Assembly (NCBI RefSeq): GCF_004193775.1
Contig: NC_041005.1
Span: 9,736,501 to 9,800,500 of the forward strand
Reading direction: 5' to 3'
Origin: Glycine soja
Lineage: Eukaryota > Streptophyta > Magnoliopsida > Fabales > Fabaceae
DNA length: 64,000 bases
The notes beneath the pieces are model-generated. The model was not told the origin of the DNA. It ran no database searches and saw only the letters and a list, made by a program, of their open reading frames with translations. Both the position numbers and the translations under genes were made by a program. Of this stretch, positions 48,186-59,853 are shown piece by piece; position 1 is the first letter of the stretch, and each line of letters begins with the position of its first letter.

Positions 48186-49294
48186 TAATCCACTTGCCAG
48201 TCATGGAGGCTGGGTGGTTAATGAAGTGGAAGAGTGGGAGCCTCGGGGGTTGAAGCAAACGAGAGACGTGTTAACCTCTAGAAGGTTCATTTTGGAACCA
48301 TTGCGCGAAGCTGGTATGATTCGTCTTAATGGTGACAAGGGAGATTCTTGTTTAATGCATCTGGGGGCATCACGTGTTAACCTCAATGGTGGAAGAGTTG
48401 CTACATGGAATGATGGATAAGGGCCAAATTGAAGTCTGCATTGCGAGAAAAGGGGAAGGGGATGTATGCATGCAGTCAGATGATAAAAACCCGAGTAAGC
48501 CCAAGCCTTTGGTGATCCACTTCACTAGGGATGTCGCCGCTCAGAAGCCCTGAGGTTTCCAGCCCGTTACAGTTAAGAAGCCTGTGCTCTTCCCTTACAA
48601 AAGTGATAAGGCGATGTCATGGAAGTACACCGCACAAGGATCCGACGAAAGGAAGGATGCGTCCGTAATACATGTTAAGAATAATCTGTCCTTTGCTAAA
48701 GTAACAAACATATTCGGTATGAGTGACATGAATCATAGTTTCGGGAGAAGAAGACATACTTGTAAGTTGTCCATCTTCTACGCCTTATGTTGAGGCTGTA
48801 GAGGAGTCATTGGAAACATCCTTCCAGGCACTAGAAGTTGTGAGCAATGCTTACGTGGAGTCTTCCCTGGTGCAGCCGCGCTCATCTGGTGCCGCTTTGA
48901 TGGTGGCTCAGGTTATGTTGGGGCACGTATATGAGCCCAGAATGGGTTTAGGCCGAAACGGGAATGACATAGCGAGTTTGGTGGAGTTCACGGAGAATCG
49001 CAGAAGGTTTGGGTTGGGATATGAGCCTACACGCACCGAAAAAAGGTGAATCGCCTTAGAAAGGAGGGAGAGAAGCTCAGCTCAGCCGCAAGGACTACAT
49101 GCGGAAAGAATCCCCTTTTGCCATATTGATGAAAGCTTCGTCAGTGCAGGGTGGATGTGCGAGGGACGGGTTGTTATGTTAAAGAAAGAAACCCCTCAAG
49201 ACCAACCAGTTTGGGTGCGGCCATGTCCTCCAGAGTTTGAATTGGGGAATTGGCAAGTCGTGAAACAACTTGGGATTTCCATGGCAAATTCAAT
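48186..49294 (+). pseudogene. Ogre gag-pro C-terminal part, protease deleted
   Basis: It resumes after the solo LTR with NPLASHGGWVVNEVEEWEPR, then KPLVIHFTRDVAAQKP, a TGA near 48551, FPYKSDKAMSWKYTAQGSDE and ASVIHVKNNLSFAKVTNIFG. Where the retropepsin (DTG/DNGSS-type) domain should follow, the sequence jumps at about 48775-48800 straight to a segment downstream of protease (YVEAVEESLETSFQALEVVS, GLGRNGNDIASLVEF, RFGLGYEPT), a G-patch-like region. Stop TGA at 49047. Confidence 0.7.
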
Positions 49295-49485
49295 GTAATT
49301 TAATAGTTCCAACCCTATTGTTGGGCCTAGGCTTTAGGGTTTGCTTCCTGTTTGGGCATATCTTTTTGTTCCCACAAATTATTAATACACAATCCTTTTT
49401 CATTTGATGTGTTCCATCTTGCACTTTCGTCTATTTTCATTCTTCTGCATATTTATTTTTGTTGCCATTAAATGATTTGATGTAG
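49295..49485 (+). other. Probable Ogre intron between protease and RT regions
   Basis: Donor AAT|GTAATTT at 49295 and acceptor TTTGATGTAG| ending 49485 enclose a T-rich stretch with stops in all frames. Downstream the frame resumes NNESCESSDTEDPNVDFEQL. An intron in this position is a hallmark of Ogre retrotransposons. Confidence 0.6.
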
Positions 49486-50725
49486 ATCCAACAATGAGTC
49501 CTGTGAAAGTAGTGATACCGAGGACCCAAATGTTGATTTTGAGCAACTAATAAATCAAGCCAAGAAAGGAGAAGATGAGGATTGGGGGCTTCCTCTAGAG
49601 TTGAAAAAAATGGTCGAGCAAGAAGAAAAGGAAGTGAAGCCACACCAAGAGGAAACAGAAGTTGTGAACTTAGGTGTTGGCAAAGAGAGAAAGGAAGTCA
49701 AGGTCGGCACTTGCATGTCCGCAAATGTCTGAGATGAATTGGTGGCTCTATTGTGAGACTACTAAGACATCTTTGCTTGGTCCTACCAAGATATGCCTGA
49801 TTTAAGTTTCGACATCGTACAACACAGACTACATCTAAATCTTGAGTGTTCCCCGGTAAAGCAAAGGCTGAGGAGGATAAAGCCCGAGATGTCCCTGAAA
49901 ATAAAAGAAGAAGTGAAGAAGCAATTCGGCGCCGGCTTCTTGGCCGTTTCTCGGTACCTAGAATGGGTTTCCAACATCGTGCCAGTCCCTAAAAAAGATG
50001 GAAAGGTGCAAATGTGCATGGACTTTCAGGATCTAAATCGAGCCAGTCCAAAGGATAACTTTCCTTTGCTGCACATTGATATCCTTGTAGATAACACGAC
50101 CAATTTTGCCCTGTTTTCTTTCATGGATGGGTTCTCGGGCTATAATCGGATAAAGATGGCACCGGAGGATATGGAAAAGACAACCTTCATCACCCTATGG
50201 GGAACTTTCTGCTACAAGGTAATGTCCTTTGGGCTCAAGAATGCTAGGGCAACTTACCAACAGGCTATGGTGGCGTTATTCCATGACATGATGCATAAAG
50301 AGATCGAAGTCTATGTGGATGACATGATCGCTAAATCAAAGATCGAGGAGGAATACCTTGTCAACTTGCGAAAGTTGTTCAAGCGGCTGTGTAAATACCG
50401 ATTAAGGCTGAATCCCGCAAAGTGTACTTTCGGGGTCAAATCCAGAAAGTTGCTCGATTTTATCGTGAGTCAGAAAGGAATAGAGGTTGACCCAGACAAG
50501 GTAAAGGCCATCCTTGAAATGCCTGCGCCACCAGTCCGTCTAATGGGACGATGATTGTCAAGTGGCATTCGAAAGGATTAAACGGTGCCTCATGAATCCT
50601 CCTGTGCTCGTGCCACCGGTGCCCGGAAGACCCCTTATCCCATATATGACTGTGTTAGACGTGTTAATAGGGTGTGTGCTTGGACAACATAATGAGTCCG
50701 GAAAAAGGGAACAAGTTGTCTATTA
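49486..50725 (+). pseudogene. Ogre reverse transcriptase
   Basis: An acidic linker (49486-49730) with stops at 49731 and 49757 precedes the RT. The RT reads WVSNIVPVPKKDGKVQMCMD, FQDLNRASPKDNFPL, FSFMDGFSGYNRIKMAPEDM, MSFGLKNARATYQ, and the catalytic box YVDDMIAKS (50312 onward). It breaks at 50550 after KAILEMPAPPV, where a deletion has removed the fingers/connection segment expected next. A shifted frame then gives FERIKRCLMNPPVLVPP and TVLDVLIGCVLGQH. Confidence 0.88.
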
Positions 50726-51599
50726 ATTGAGCAAGAAGTTCACAGCCTACGAAATGAACTATTCTTTGCTAGAAAGGACGTGTTGTGCCTTGGTGTGGGC
50801 AACTCATCGTCTAAGGCAGTACATGTTGAATTACACCACTTGGTTGGTATCCAAAATGGATCCAGTCAAGTACATCTTTGAAAAGCCCGCTCTCACTGGA
50901 CGGATCGCTCGGTGGCAGGTTCTGTTGTCGGAGTTTGATATTGTGTATGTCACTCAGAAGGCAATAAAAGGGAGTGCCTTGGTAGATTACCAGGCTCAAC
51001 AGTTCATCAATGACTATCAGCCTATGCATCCATAATTCCCTGATGAGGACATCATGACCTTGTTTGAGGAGGAAGTAGAGGATAAAGACAAGGACAAATG
51101 GATCGTGTGGTTAGACGACGCGTCTAATCCACTAGGCCATGAAGTTGGGGCAGTATTGGTTTCCTCGGACGAACAATATATACCTTTCACGGCTAAGTTG
51201 GGTTTTGACTACACAAACAACATAGCTGAGCATGAGGCGTGTGCCCTTGGGATCCAAGCGGCAATCGACTTCAAGGTCAAGTTGCTCAAGGTATACGGGG
51301 ACTCGGCTTTGGTAATTCACCAAATGAAGGGTGAATGGGAGACAAGAGACCATAAATTGGTGCCTTACCAAGCTTACATCAGGAAGTTGACAGAATTCTT
51401 TGATGAAATATCTTTTCATCATAATCCTAGAGAGGAAAATCAGATGGTCGACGCCCTCGCCACTCTAGCGTCCATGTTCCAACTAAGCCCACACGGAGAT
51501 TTGTCGTACATCGAATTCAGATGTTGTGGCAAGTCTGCACATTGCTGCTTAATAGAAGAAGAGAAGGATGGTAAGCCTTGGTACTTCGATATCAAATGA
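50726..51599 (+). pseudogene. Ogre RNase H domains
   Basis: The first RNase H is represented by LSKKFTAYEMNYSLLERTCC and RLRQYMLNYTTWLVSKMDPV, ending near 51035 with a stop. The second domain (51054-51599) reads WIVWLDDASNPLGHEVGAVL, IAEHEACALGIQAAIDF and KVYGDSALVIHQMKGEWETR, retaining the Asp/Glu/Asp pattern of an RNase H fold. The frame ends in TGA at 51597, in a position where CGA (Arg) would fit. Confidence 0.82.
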
Positions 51600-52825
51600 T
51601 ACATCGAAGACAAGGAATACCTGCTTGAGGCCTCTAACAACGACAAAAGGACGTTGCAAAGGTTGGCGACCGGCTTTTTCTTGAGTGGGAATATCTTATG
51701 CAAGAGGAACCATGACATGGTACTGCTTCGATGTGTGGATGCCAGAGAGGCCGAGCAAATGCTGATAGAGGTGCATGAAGGATCCTTTGGAATGCATGCC
51801 AGTGGACATGCCATGGCCCAAAAAATGCTGAGAGCGGGGTATTATTGGCTCACTATGGAGAGCGATTTCTACACCCATGTGAGGAAATGCCATAAGTGTC
51901 AGGCCTTCGCCGATAATGTTAATGCTCCACACATACCTTTGAACGTCTTGGCAGCACCTTGGCCATTCTCTATGTAGGGCATAAACGTGATCGGAGCCAT
52001 TGAGTCTAAGGCTTCAAACGGACATCGCTTCATCTTAGTCGCCATTGACTACTTCACCAAATGGGTCGAAGAAGTTTCATATGCTAGTGTGACTAGGAGT
52101 GTGGTGATTAGATTCATCAAAAAGGAGATAATTTGCCGATATGGGTTGCCCAGGAAAATCATCACTGATAATGCCACCAATCTGAACAACAAGATGATGA
52201 AGGAAATGTGTAAGGATTTCAAAATCCATCACCATAATTCCACGCCTTATAGGCCTAAGATGAATGGGGCGGTTGAGGCTGCTAATAAAAATATCAAGAA
52301 GATAGTTCAAAAGATGACCGTGTCATACGAGGATTGGCACGAGATGCTCCCATTTGCATTGCATGGTTATTGAACTTCGGTGTGCACATCTACTGGAGCT
52401 ATCCCTTTCTCTTTGGTATACGGATGGAGGCTATGCTCCCGTTTGAGGTGGAGGTTCCTTCTTTGAGAATCCTAGTCGAGTCGGGGTTGGAAGAATCAGA
52501 ATGGGCCCAAGCACACTTTAATCAGTTGAATCTTATCGAGGGTAAGAGATTGGCCGCCATGAGTCATGGGTGACTGCATCAAAGCAGAGTGAAGAATGCT
52601 TTTGACAAGAGGGTGCACCCACATAAGTTCAGCGATGGGGATCTTGTCCTAAAGAAAGTATCGCAGGCTCAAAAGAACCACAGAGGGAAATGGGCCCCGA
52701 ATTATGAAGGACCATTTGTTGTGAAGAAGGCTTTTTCAGGAGGAGCATTGTTGCTTACAAACATGGATGACGAAGAGCTGCCTTCGCCTATGAACTTCGA
52801 TATCCTCAAGCGGTATTACGCATAA
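51600..52825 (+). pseudogene. Ogre integrase
   Basis: A HHCC zinc-binding region (HASGHAMAQKMLRAGYYW ... CHKC) is followed by TAG at 51975. The catalytic core gives FILVAIDYFTKWVEEV (Asp 52047), RKIITDNATNLN (Asp 52166) and GAVEAANKNIKKIVQKMT (Glu 52275). TGA at 52371 and a one-base shift near 52420 move the frame to MEAMLPFEVEVPSLRILVES. After another TGA (52571) the C-terminal domain reads KWAPNYEGPFVVKKAF and ends FDILKRYYA-stop at 52825. Confidence 0.88.
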
Positions 52826-54301
52826 TGGCTGGGGCAATTAGAAGGCTCAATGTCTGACCATCCTCAAGGACTCATTGGAATCTCCAAGTCTTGAAATCTT
52901 TTGTAAACCATAATTGCAACATTAATAAATGTGGGTTAATGATTTGCATCTCTACCTCTAGTATTGTGTCCTTTACTTTTTATTGTCTTTAAGAACATAC
53001 ACTCTCGATCTTGCTTACTAAATCTGGAGCCATTTGGCTCAGTCAACGGGTTGTCATAAGCATTAAAGTAAAATTGAACATGATAACACCTGTTTAATTG
53101 TTACATTTAACATTCAATCCTAAACATGCATGCATTTGCATCTTGTCATCCGGGATCCTGCAAATCGGAAGATGAATAAACAGTCATTTTGAGTGATGGT
53201 CAACACCACACCAATTTGGGTAAGCACTAAGGGCAAATGATAGGTAATACAAGTATCTTGCAGTATTGTTTCACCTTGTTTGCATAATGACACTTTCTTT
53301 GTCCAAGCTTAGGGGCAAGTACGAACAGGTGCTAGGCCCATGATCGATCAATCATCACCCCGTGCCTGGCTAAAGACGTTAAAGAAGAGCTCCTAGGAGG
53401 CAGCCTAGTATCTCTAACTTTGCTCTTTAATTTCCTATTTCATACTTGTCCATTTTCTTGAACTATATCCTGAATTCGCCTAAGTTTATATGCAATTATA
53501 GGATTTTAAGAAAGAAAATATAACAATGAATAACACCACTTCGCAAAGGATTTTTTTGCAAAAAAAAAATTAAATTAAAAAATTAGCTCGCCTGGGCGAG
53601 CATGATTGTCGTGAAAAACATAAAAGGGGAGGGATGAAGCCATTTTCACCCCATTCTTCCCCAAAATCAAAACCTCCACCAAGAGCTTACGGGAGTCACC
53701 ATTGGCAGCAGCCCCCAAGATCCCTTTGTGCACTTTTGGTTTCATTTTTTTGCATTCCTTTCATCTCACAACAAGTAAGTACCATCTCCATTCAATTTTT
53801 ACCTTTTCCTTGTGGTATCATGGTGCTTTATTTGTTATGATCTTTGCAATGTTTGTGAGATAAATTGTTTGTGAATCCATGACTTGAATGCTTGATTAGG
53901 GGCTGCAATGGATGGCCCTAGGCCTATCCTTGATCCTATTGTAGATTGGCATGTCATATTGTTCTCCATTCCTCATGATTACATGAGTAAAAAACATGCG
54001 CCTACCAACCGTTCGATAAAATGCCTCAATGACCATTTCATGTATTGTTGTGGAATTTAAGTGGGAAATGAGTTTATGCATGTACAACCATCATTTAGAA
54101 TGTATGAGAAACTTAGGTTGTTAGATCAAAATGCCAAGAGCATGAGCTAGGCTTAGAAATCTAGACCTTGTTTTGAATGCAAAATACATGAATTACATAA
54201 ATATGTGAAAGTGATTGGGTGGAATTAGCCAAATTATTGGTTGAGCTTGCTACACTATGATAGACACTATGCATCTAAGTAGCTGTAGAATGTTTTTCAA
54301 A

Positions 54302-54353
54302 AATAATAATAATAATAATAATAATGATAATAATAATAATAATAATAATAATA
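54302..54353. repeat. (AAT)n microsatellite
   Basis: AAT trinucleotides with one interruption (atgata). Confidence 0.9.
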
Positions 54354-54519
54354 TGTACTGGTGTGTGATTTGTTTTAATTAGTTGCACAGTAACACTTGC
54401 AATTAGCAAATAAAGACATGTCGCCTAAAATTGGTTGGCTTTTGCTTGCTTAAGATAAATGAAATAATGGTTGTGCATTTCATGCAAACTAACTTTTTAT
54501 GGATGTGTCTTTGCACGCA

Positions 54520-55818
54520 ATGGCTCCAAAGAAGATTTTCTCTAAGAGGGCAAGGAAGGACGCCACGGGAGAAGGATCCAGTGCTGCTCCACAAGTGGAC
54601 ATAGAATTTGACGGACATCGGTTCCGAAGTGAGGAACACCAACGTCGCTTTGAAGCAATCAAGAGTTGGTCTTTCCTCAAGGAGAGACGGGTCAGACTGA
54701 GAGAGGGAGAATACACTAAGTTCCAGGAGGAAGTTTCCAAGAGGCAATAGACTCAACTCACAGGGCCCATGGCTAAATATGACCCAGAAATAGTCATGGA
54801 ATTCTATGCTAATGCATGGCCCACAGAGGAAGGAGTCAGGGATAAGCGCTCTTGAGTGCGAGGCCAATGGGTCCCCTTTGATGAAGATACCATTAATCAG
54901 TTCTTGGGGCATCCATTGGTCCTGGAAGAGGGACAACGTTGCGAGTTTAGTGAAAAGAGGAGCCAGACTTCGGGATTTGACGAGGAGGCCATAAGCCAGC
55001 TGTTGTGCGTTCCGGGATAGGACTTTGCATGCAGTGTGACAGGAAGACGGGTGCAGATCATGCGCACTAGCATGACCACCTTGACACAAATTTGGATGAC
55101 GCTGCTCCTCAGCAACATTTTTCCTAGCGATCATAATTCTGATCTTCCCCTACCAAAATGCCAACTGGTCTACGCCATCTTGACCCAGGTCAGTATTCAT
55201 ATGGCCCAGCTAATCTCGGATGCCATTTAACAATTTGCAGGGATCGCGCCTCCAAGACATCCAGTGGACCTGAAAAAGTCCAACAGAGCACTGGGATTTT
55301 TGGCCTTGATCACAGGTCTCTGCCAGTTCTATAGGGTGCCAGTTACACCCACGAAGCTCATCCGGCCTCCCATTAACAAGTCCTTCATAGAAAAGTACTG
55401 CATGCCAAGGCAGGCACAACAGCTGGGGCAGGACCAGCAGTAGCAGCCAGCCACAGATGCACCACCGCTACCTCTATAGTAGCAACCATCTCTAGAGTCC
55501 ATCTCTGCTCACATGCAGAGGATGGAACTCTACATGCGGCATTTGGATGACTAGCAGAAGGCCAATCATAGGGGCCAAGTGCAGTTGAATGAGAGCTTTT
55601 ATCAGTATACCATGCATCAGCAGCGCCAGGACCCCAGTCCTTACCCATGGCCTACTCCCGAGCGGTTCGGGGCCACGGTCGCATGGCCTGGAGACATGCC
55701 CAGTTTTCAGGTAGGGGCAGGACCCACAGAGGCCCCAGGAGATGAAGATGGGGCTCAGGAAGACGATGACGTGGCCTATGTGATGGACTTCTTCCTTTTA
55801 GGAGGCCGAGCCGCTTGA
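54520..55818 (+). pseudogene. Retroelement ORF in env position ('putative plant transposon protein' type), several stops
   Basis: ATG 54520 begins MAPKKIFSKRARKDATG. It continues through HQRRFEAIKSWSFLKERRVR, a stop at 54748, AKYDPEIVMEFYANAWPTEE, RGQWVPFDEDTINQFLGHPL, QIWMTLLLSNIFPSDHNSDL, LPLPKCQLVYAILTQVSIHM, RALGFLALITGLCQFYRVPV and an acidic tail ending DDVAYVMDFFLLGGRAA. All pieces are in one frame, interrupted only by about seven nonsense codons. Proteins with this FYANAWP...GQWVPF core are common in plant retroelements after pol. Their role is unknown, and similarity to a viral envelope cannot be judged from this sequence. Confidence 0.7.
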
Positions 55819-55867
55819 CCAGGATCGCTTAAAATTGTGAACTCGTCTTTATTTTAATTATCACTTT

Positions 55868-57480
55868 TGTTGGATCAAGTGGCCTCGGAATAATTAAGAA
55901 GGGGGGTTGAATTAATTATTAATGACCTTTACTAATTAAAATTTGCCCTTCTTAGGCTTTTACTATATTGTTAAGAAAGTAAAGAACAGAAATATAAACT
56001 TAACCAAAAGTAAACGTGGTAATTAAAGTGCACAGCGGAAATTAAAAGTGTAGGGAAAAAGAAAACAAACACAAGAGTTTTATACTGGTTCGACAACAAC
56101 CCGTGCCTACATCCAGTCCCCAAGCGACCTGCGGTCCTTGAGATTTCTTTTTAACCTTGTAAAAATCCTTTTACAAGTAAAGATCCACAAGGGATGTACC
56201 CTTCCTTGTTCTCTTTGAACAACCTAGTGGATGTACCCTCCACTAGAACTGATCCACAAGAGATGTACCCTCTCTTGTTCTCAGTCACAACAACCCAAGT
56301 AGATGTACCCTCTACTTGTACCACAAAGGATGTACCCTCCAATGTGTTAAGACAAAGTTCTCCAGCGGTTAGTCCTTTGAAACTTTGTGACTCGGGAAAC
56401 AAAAGAATTCTCAGGCGGTTAGTCCTTTGAAATCTTTTGTTTATGGGAAAGGGAAGAATCAAAAGAATTCTCAGACTGTGTCATTTTGAATTCTTTGACA
56501 AGGGAGAAGGGAGACACAAAAGAATTCAGGCGGTTAGTCCTTTGTTATTTTGGAAAAGGGAGAAGAGAGACACAAAAAGAATTCAGGTGGTTAGTCCTTG
56601 GCAAATTCTTTTTGGCAAAGGGAGAAGGGAATGAAAAAGATGAATAACACACTTTTGTTTTCATGGTTTGGAAAACCAGAAAACTTTAGAGAGCTTTTGG
56701 CAAAGGAAGAAGAAGAAGAAATTCAAGAGGATGTTCAAAGAGATTCAAAGGATGTAAAAGATTGTAATCAATGTCTTTAATGTATTTAAAATGCAATTTA
56801 AGGTTTTGCTTTTATAGACTCTTCATGTCTGGTCAAGAAAACCATTAGAAGAGTTATAACTTTTAGAAAAACTTGAAAACCATTGGAAGAGTTACATCTT
56901 TTGATTTTTATTCAAAACTTATCATTGGTAATCGATTACCAAATCATTGTAATCAATTACACAAAGCATTTTTGTGAAAGGATGTGACCCTTCACATTTG
57001 AATTAGAATTTCAACGTTATAACACACTAGTAATCGATTACCAAATCATTGTAATCGATTACACCATTTTGAAATCAATTGGAATGTTGTAAATTCAGTT
57101 GAAAGCTTTTTGAAAACAATCTTTGCTACTGGTAATCGATTACAATAAACTGGTAATGGATTACCAGAGAGCAAAAACTCTTTGGTAAAAGGTTTTGTGA
57201 AAAATTCATGTGCTACTCAATGTTTTGAAAAAACTTTTTAGTACTTATCTTGATTGAGTCTCTTCTTGATTCTTGAATCTTCAACTTGATTATTCTTGAT
57301 TCTTGATTCTTGAAACTTGAATCTTGAAACTTGATTCTTGAAATCAAATTTCCTCTTGATTCTTGAAGTGTTCTTGATTCAATCTTGAACTCATTCTCTT
57401 GGGCTTTTTGTCATCATCTTTGTTATCATCAAAACTCCTTGAATCAATCTTGATTCAACATCATGAAGCTTGCTTCTACA
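55868..57480 (-). mobile_element. Solo LTR (1613 bp) with TSD ACTTT
   Basis: In plus orientation it starts TGTTGGATCAAGTGGCCTCG and ends GAAGCTTGCTTCTACA, with ACTTT at 55863-55867 and 57481-57485. It is the intact reference copy of the LTR family found nested at 44794-48185. On the minus strand it has TCTATAAAAGCAAAACC (about 56815), paired GTAATCGATTAC palindromes (56930-57165) and serial 'ggatgtacc', 'ggcggttagtcctt' motifs. Frames inside it (56151-56462, 56437-56634 and others) are chance. Confidence 0.9.
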
Positions 57481-57485
57481 ACTTT

Positions 57486-59060
57486 CAGTATTTTGTTTGT
57501 TATTTCATTATGATGGAACTTGTCTTTATTTTATCATTTCCAATATGTTGTCATGTTATTTCATTATGAGGGAACTCATCTTTATTTTATCGCTTCCAGT
57601 ATGTTGTCATGTTATTTCATTGTGATGGTTTGTTTGAAACAAGAAAAAAACTAAGCAAAAAAAAGGGGATTTATGTATGGTTTCTTTTCTTTCACACGCC
57701 CTTTGTCCCTTTAATAAGTACGGTCTCGGGTTATAACTTTTCCTAGGATTGAAAATTTTTCTAAAAAAAAACCTAAAACTAACATGCTTTTAAAAATAAA
57801 TGATCACCGGTTTTCTTTGGAAAATTCATGGATCAAAACACGAAAGGTTTTTTCTTTTTTGAAAAAAAAAGAAATGTGCACCTAGAGGGTGAAAACAACG
57901 AAAGACTTTCCTAAATGCCAAAATCGACTCGGATGTTTTGTGTGACTTGATAAAAGAGCAATCGTTGAAACACTGGTTTGGCCTGGATGTGAAAACGAAC
58001 CCTAACCCTTAGTGTTTGCATGGCCACAGAGCCTTATATTTGAGTGCCCGCATGTATATGTACTCTGATTGATTTTGCATGAATATCTAATTATCATAAT
58101 ATACATTTCATGGAAATGATTTAGGCATTCCCTTCTTTCTGATCCATTGGCCAAACAGATGTCCCGATATGCATTATGTTCAACCATTTGTAGGCCTTTT
58201 GAGCCAAACATCGACCTTTTGCCATAACCTTGACCTTGGATGGAAATTTCCAACCTAACCCTAGGATGAGAGAGCATGGGGGGTCTTCCAAGCAAAGCTT
58301 CTATTATCTTGGGTTAGAGGTGTTTGTCCAAACAAAAAAAAAAGAGCAAAAGAAAAACACAAAGAACAAAAACAACAAAGAAAGAAAGCAAAAGAAAAAG
58401 AAAGAGAAAGAATCAATCAATCAATCAAAGATAGAAGAAGAGCAAAGGAAAATAGAAAAGAAAAATAAGTTCTTTGGACCAGACGATGTTTGAACAATGT
58501 GTATAATTGTCGGGAAAAAAAGGGGAGAAAAGCAATAGTAAGTTGGTTAAGACACGGGGGGGGGAGGGGGGGCGTGTAAAGTGATCGCCTGCTCTAGTTA
58601 CTAACCAAATCTTTGTGTCTACTCTCCTGTTCCGCTCCAAACAAAAGAGGAAAGGAAAAAGGAAGGGGAAAGGCCAAACAACCAAAGCCAAAATTTCCTA
58701 CCAAAATCCGACCTTATAAAGTCCTATTGATCCATGATGATTATGTATATTATCTTTGATTTGATGGGAAATGACTTGCAAAGTCAATTTATGACATCTG
58801 TGGTTTGGAATTAGGATGAAACACTCGCCTGTGTGAAACGCCATACACCTTGAGCGGTTTTCCTCTATTCGGTTGGACCCAATGTTTCTTCTAATGTTCT
58901 TTTAGAAACGAAATGCTAATGTCTTAAATCTCATTTTCGGTCATGAGAAATTCTATCTACATGTTCTCATTTCCCATTAGTCACATTGTTTTTCTTCAAA
59001 AAAATGTATGTTGTTCTGATCAGTTTGAGGGTTTGTTTCTTTGCTAAGCGTGTACACGTT
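57486..59060 (+). other. 3' untranslated region of the Athila/Calypso-like element
   Basis: GAGAGCATGGGGGGTCTTCC (58267) and an A-rich tract (58332-58470) resemble the 3' region of legume Athila-type elements. A G-rich run (58556-58572, nine G, A, seven G) could be a polypurine tract or a G-quadruplex. No supported frame; the 87-codon frame at 58230-58493 is Lys-rich low complexity. Confidence 0.45.
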
Positions 59061-59067
59061 TTAGTGA

Positions 59068-59853
59068 AAGATTTCAAAGACTATCAAAGTATTTTGTCTT
59101 GCAGAGACTTCAATGTCTTCTGCCCTTTACATTTCAAGGACTATCATTGTCTTTTGTCAAGACTTCAACGTCTTCTTTACATTTCAAAGACTATCAAAGT
59201 CTTTTGTCTTGTAGAGACTTCAATGTCTTCTGCCTTTACATTTCAAAGACTATCAAAGTCTTTTGTCTTGTAGAGACTTCAATGTCTTTTACCTTTACAT
59301 TTCAAAGACTATCAAAGTCTTTTGTCTTGCAGAGACTTCAATGTCTTCTGCCTTTACATTTCAAAGACTATCAAAGTCTTTTGTCTTGCAGAGACTTCAA
59401 TGTCTTCTGCCTTTACATTTCAAAGACCATCAAAGTCTTTTGTAGACTATCAAAGTCTTTTGTCTTGCAGAGACTTCAATGTCTTTATCCTTTACATTTC
59501 AAAGACTATCAAAGTCTTTTGTCTTGCAGGGACTTCAATGTCTTCTGCCTTTTACATTTCAAAGACTTTCAATGTCTTTAGTCAAGACTTCAACGTCTTT
59601 TTTACATTTCAAAGACTATCAAAGTCTTTTGTCTTGCAGAGACTTCAATGTCTTCTACCTTTACATTTCAAAGACTATCAAATTCTTTTGTCTTGCAGGG
59701 ACTTGAATGTCTTCTGCCCTTTACATTTCAAAGACTATCAATGTATTTTGTCAAGACTTCAACGTCTTCTTTACATTTCAAAGACTTCAATGTCTCTTGT
59801 CAAGACTTCAATGTCTTCTTTACATTTCAAAGACTTCAATGTCTCTTGTTAAG
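59068..59853 (+). repeat. 59-bp tandem repeat array
   Basis: About a dozen units whose core is AGACTTCAATGTCTTCTGCC, then TTTACATTTCAAAGACTATC and AAAGTCTTTTGTCTTGCAG. The most regular units repeat every 59 bp (59216-59440); later ones are shortened or rearranged. AGACTTCAA/TTGAAGTCT-like and GACTATCAAAGTC words are imperfect palindromes. The array is interrupted by a solo LTR at 59854, and a last piece continues at 60965-61005. Open frames across it (59099-59581, 59322-59852) exist only because 59 bp is not a multiple of three and the unit lacks stops. Confidence 0.9.

Larger units (their letters stand above)
40623..52950 (+). mobile_element. Decayed Ogre-type Ty3/gypsy retrotransposon (internal region)
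   Basis: The order is ORF1 - gag - (protease deleted) - intron - RT - RNase H - integrase. An extra ORF upstream of gag together with an intron before RT marks the Ogre/Tat lineage. Many stops and frameshifts show it is not functional. A solo LTR (44794-48185) is inserted near the end of gag. No complete flanking LTR is visible: upstream is a truncated LTR piece, downstream another element. After the integrase stop (52825) about 100-300 bp of 3' non-coding sequence remains. Confidence 0.85.
53200..55867 (+). mobile_element. 3' part of an Athila/Calypso-like Ty3/gypsy element
   Basis: AAAGACGTTAAAGAAGAGCTCC followed by TAGGAGGCAGCCTAG (53370-53415) resembles the spacer after integrase in legume Athila-type elements. 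Then come AGCTCGCCTGGGCGAGC (53583), the ORF at 54520-55818, and the start of the 3' UTR. The upstream pol is absent. The junction with the Ogre element lies between 52900 and 53200. Confidence 0.55.

Noticed and set aside
54403..55134. 243-codon minus-strand frame
   Set aside because: It is antisense to the env-position ORF, whose sense frame carries recognisable protein sequence. This is a shadow frame.
59099..59852. Overlapping frames of 160 and 176 codons
   Set aside because: They are translations of the 59-bp tandem array in shifting frames, with no start context or protein-like composition.
59068..59853. CRISPR-like direct repeats
   Set aside because: The units are contiguous 59-bp tandem copies without unique spacers, and the context is a plant retrotransposon.
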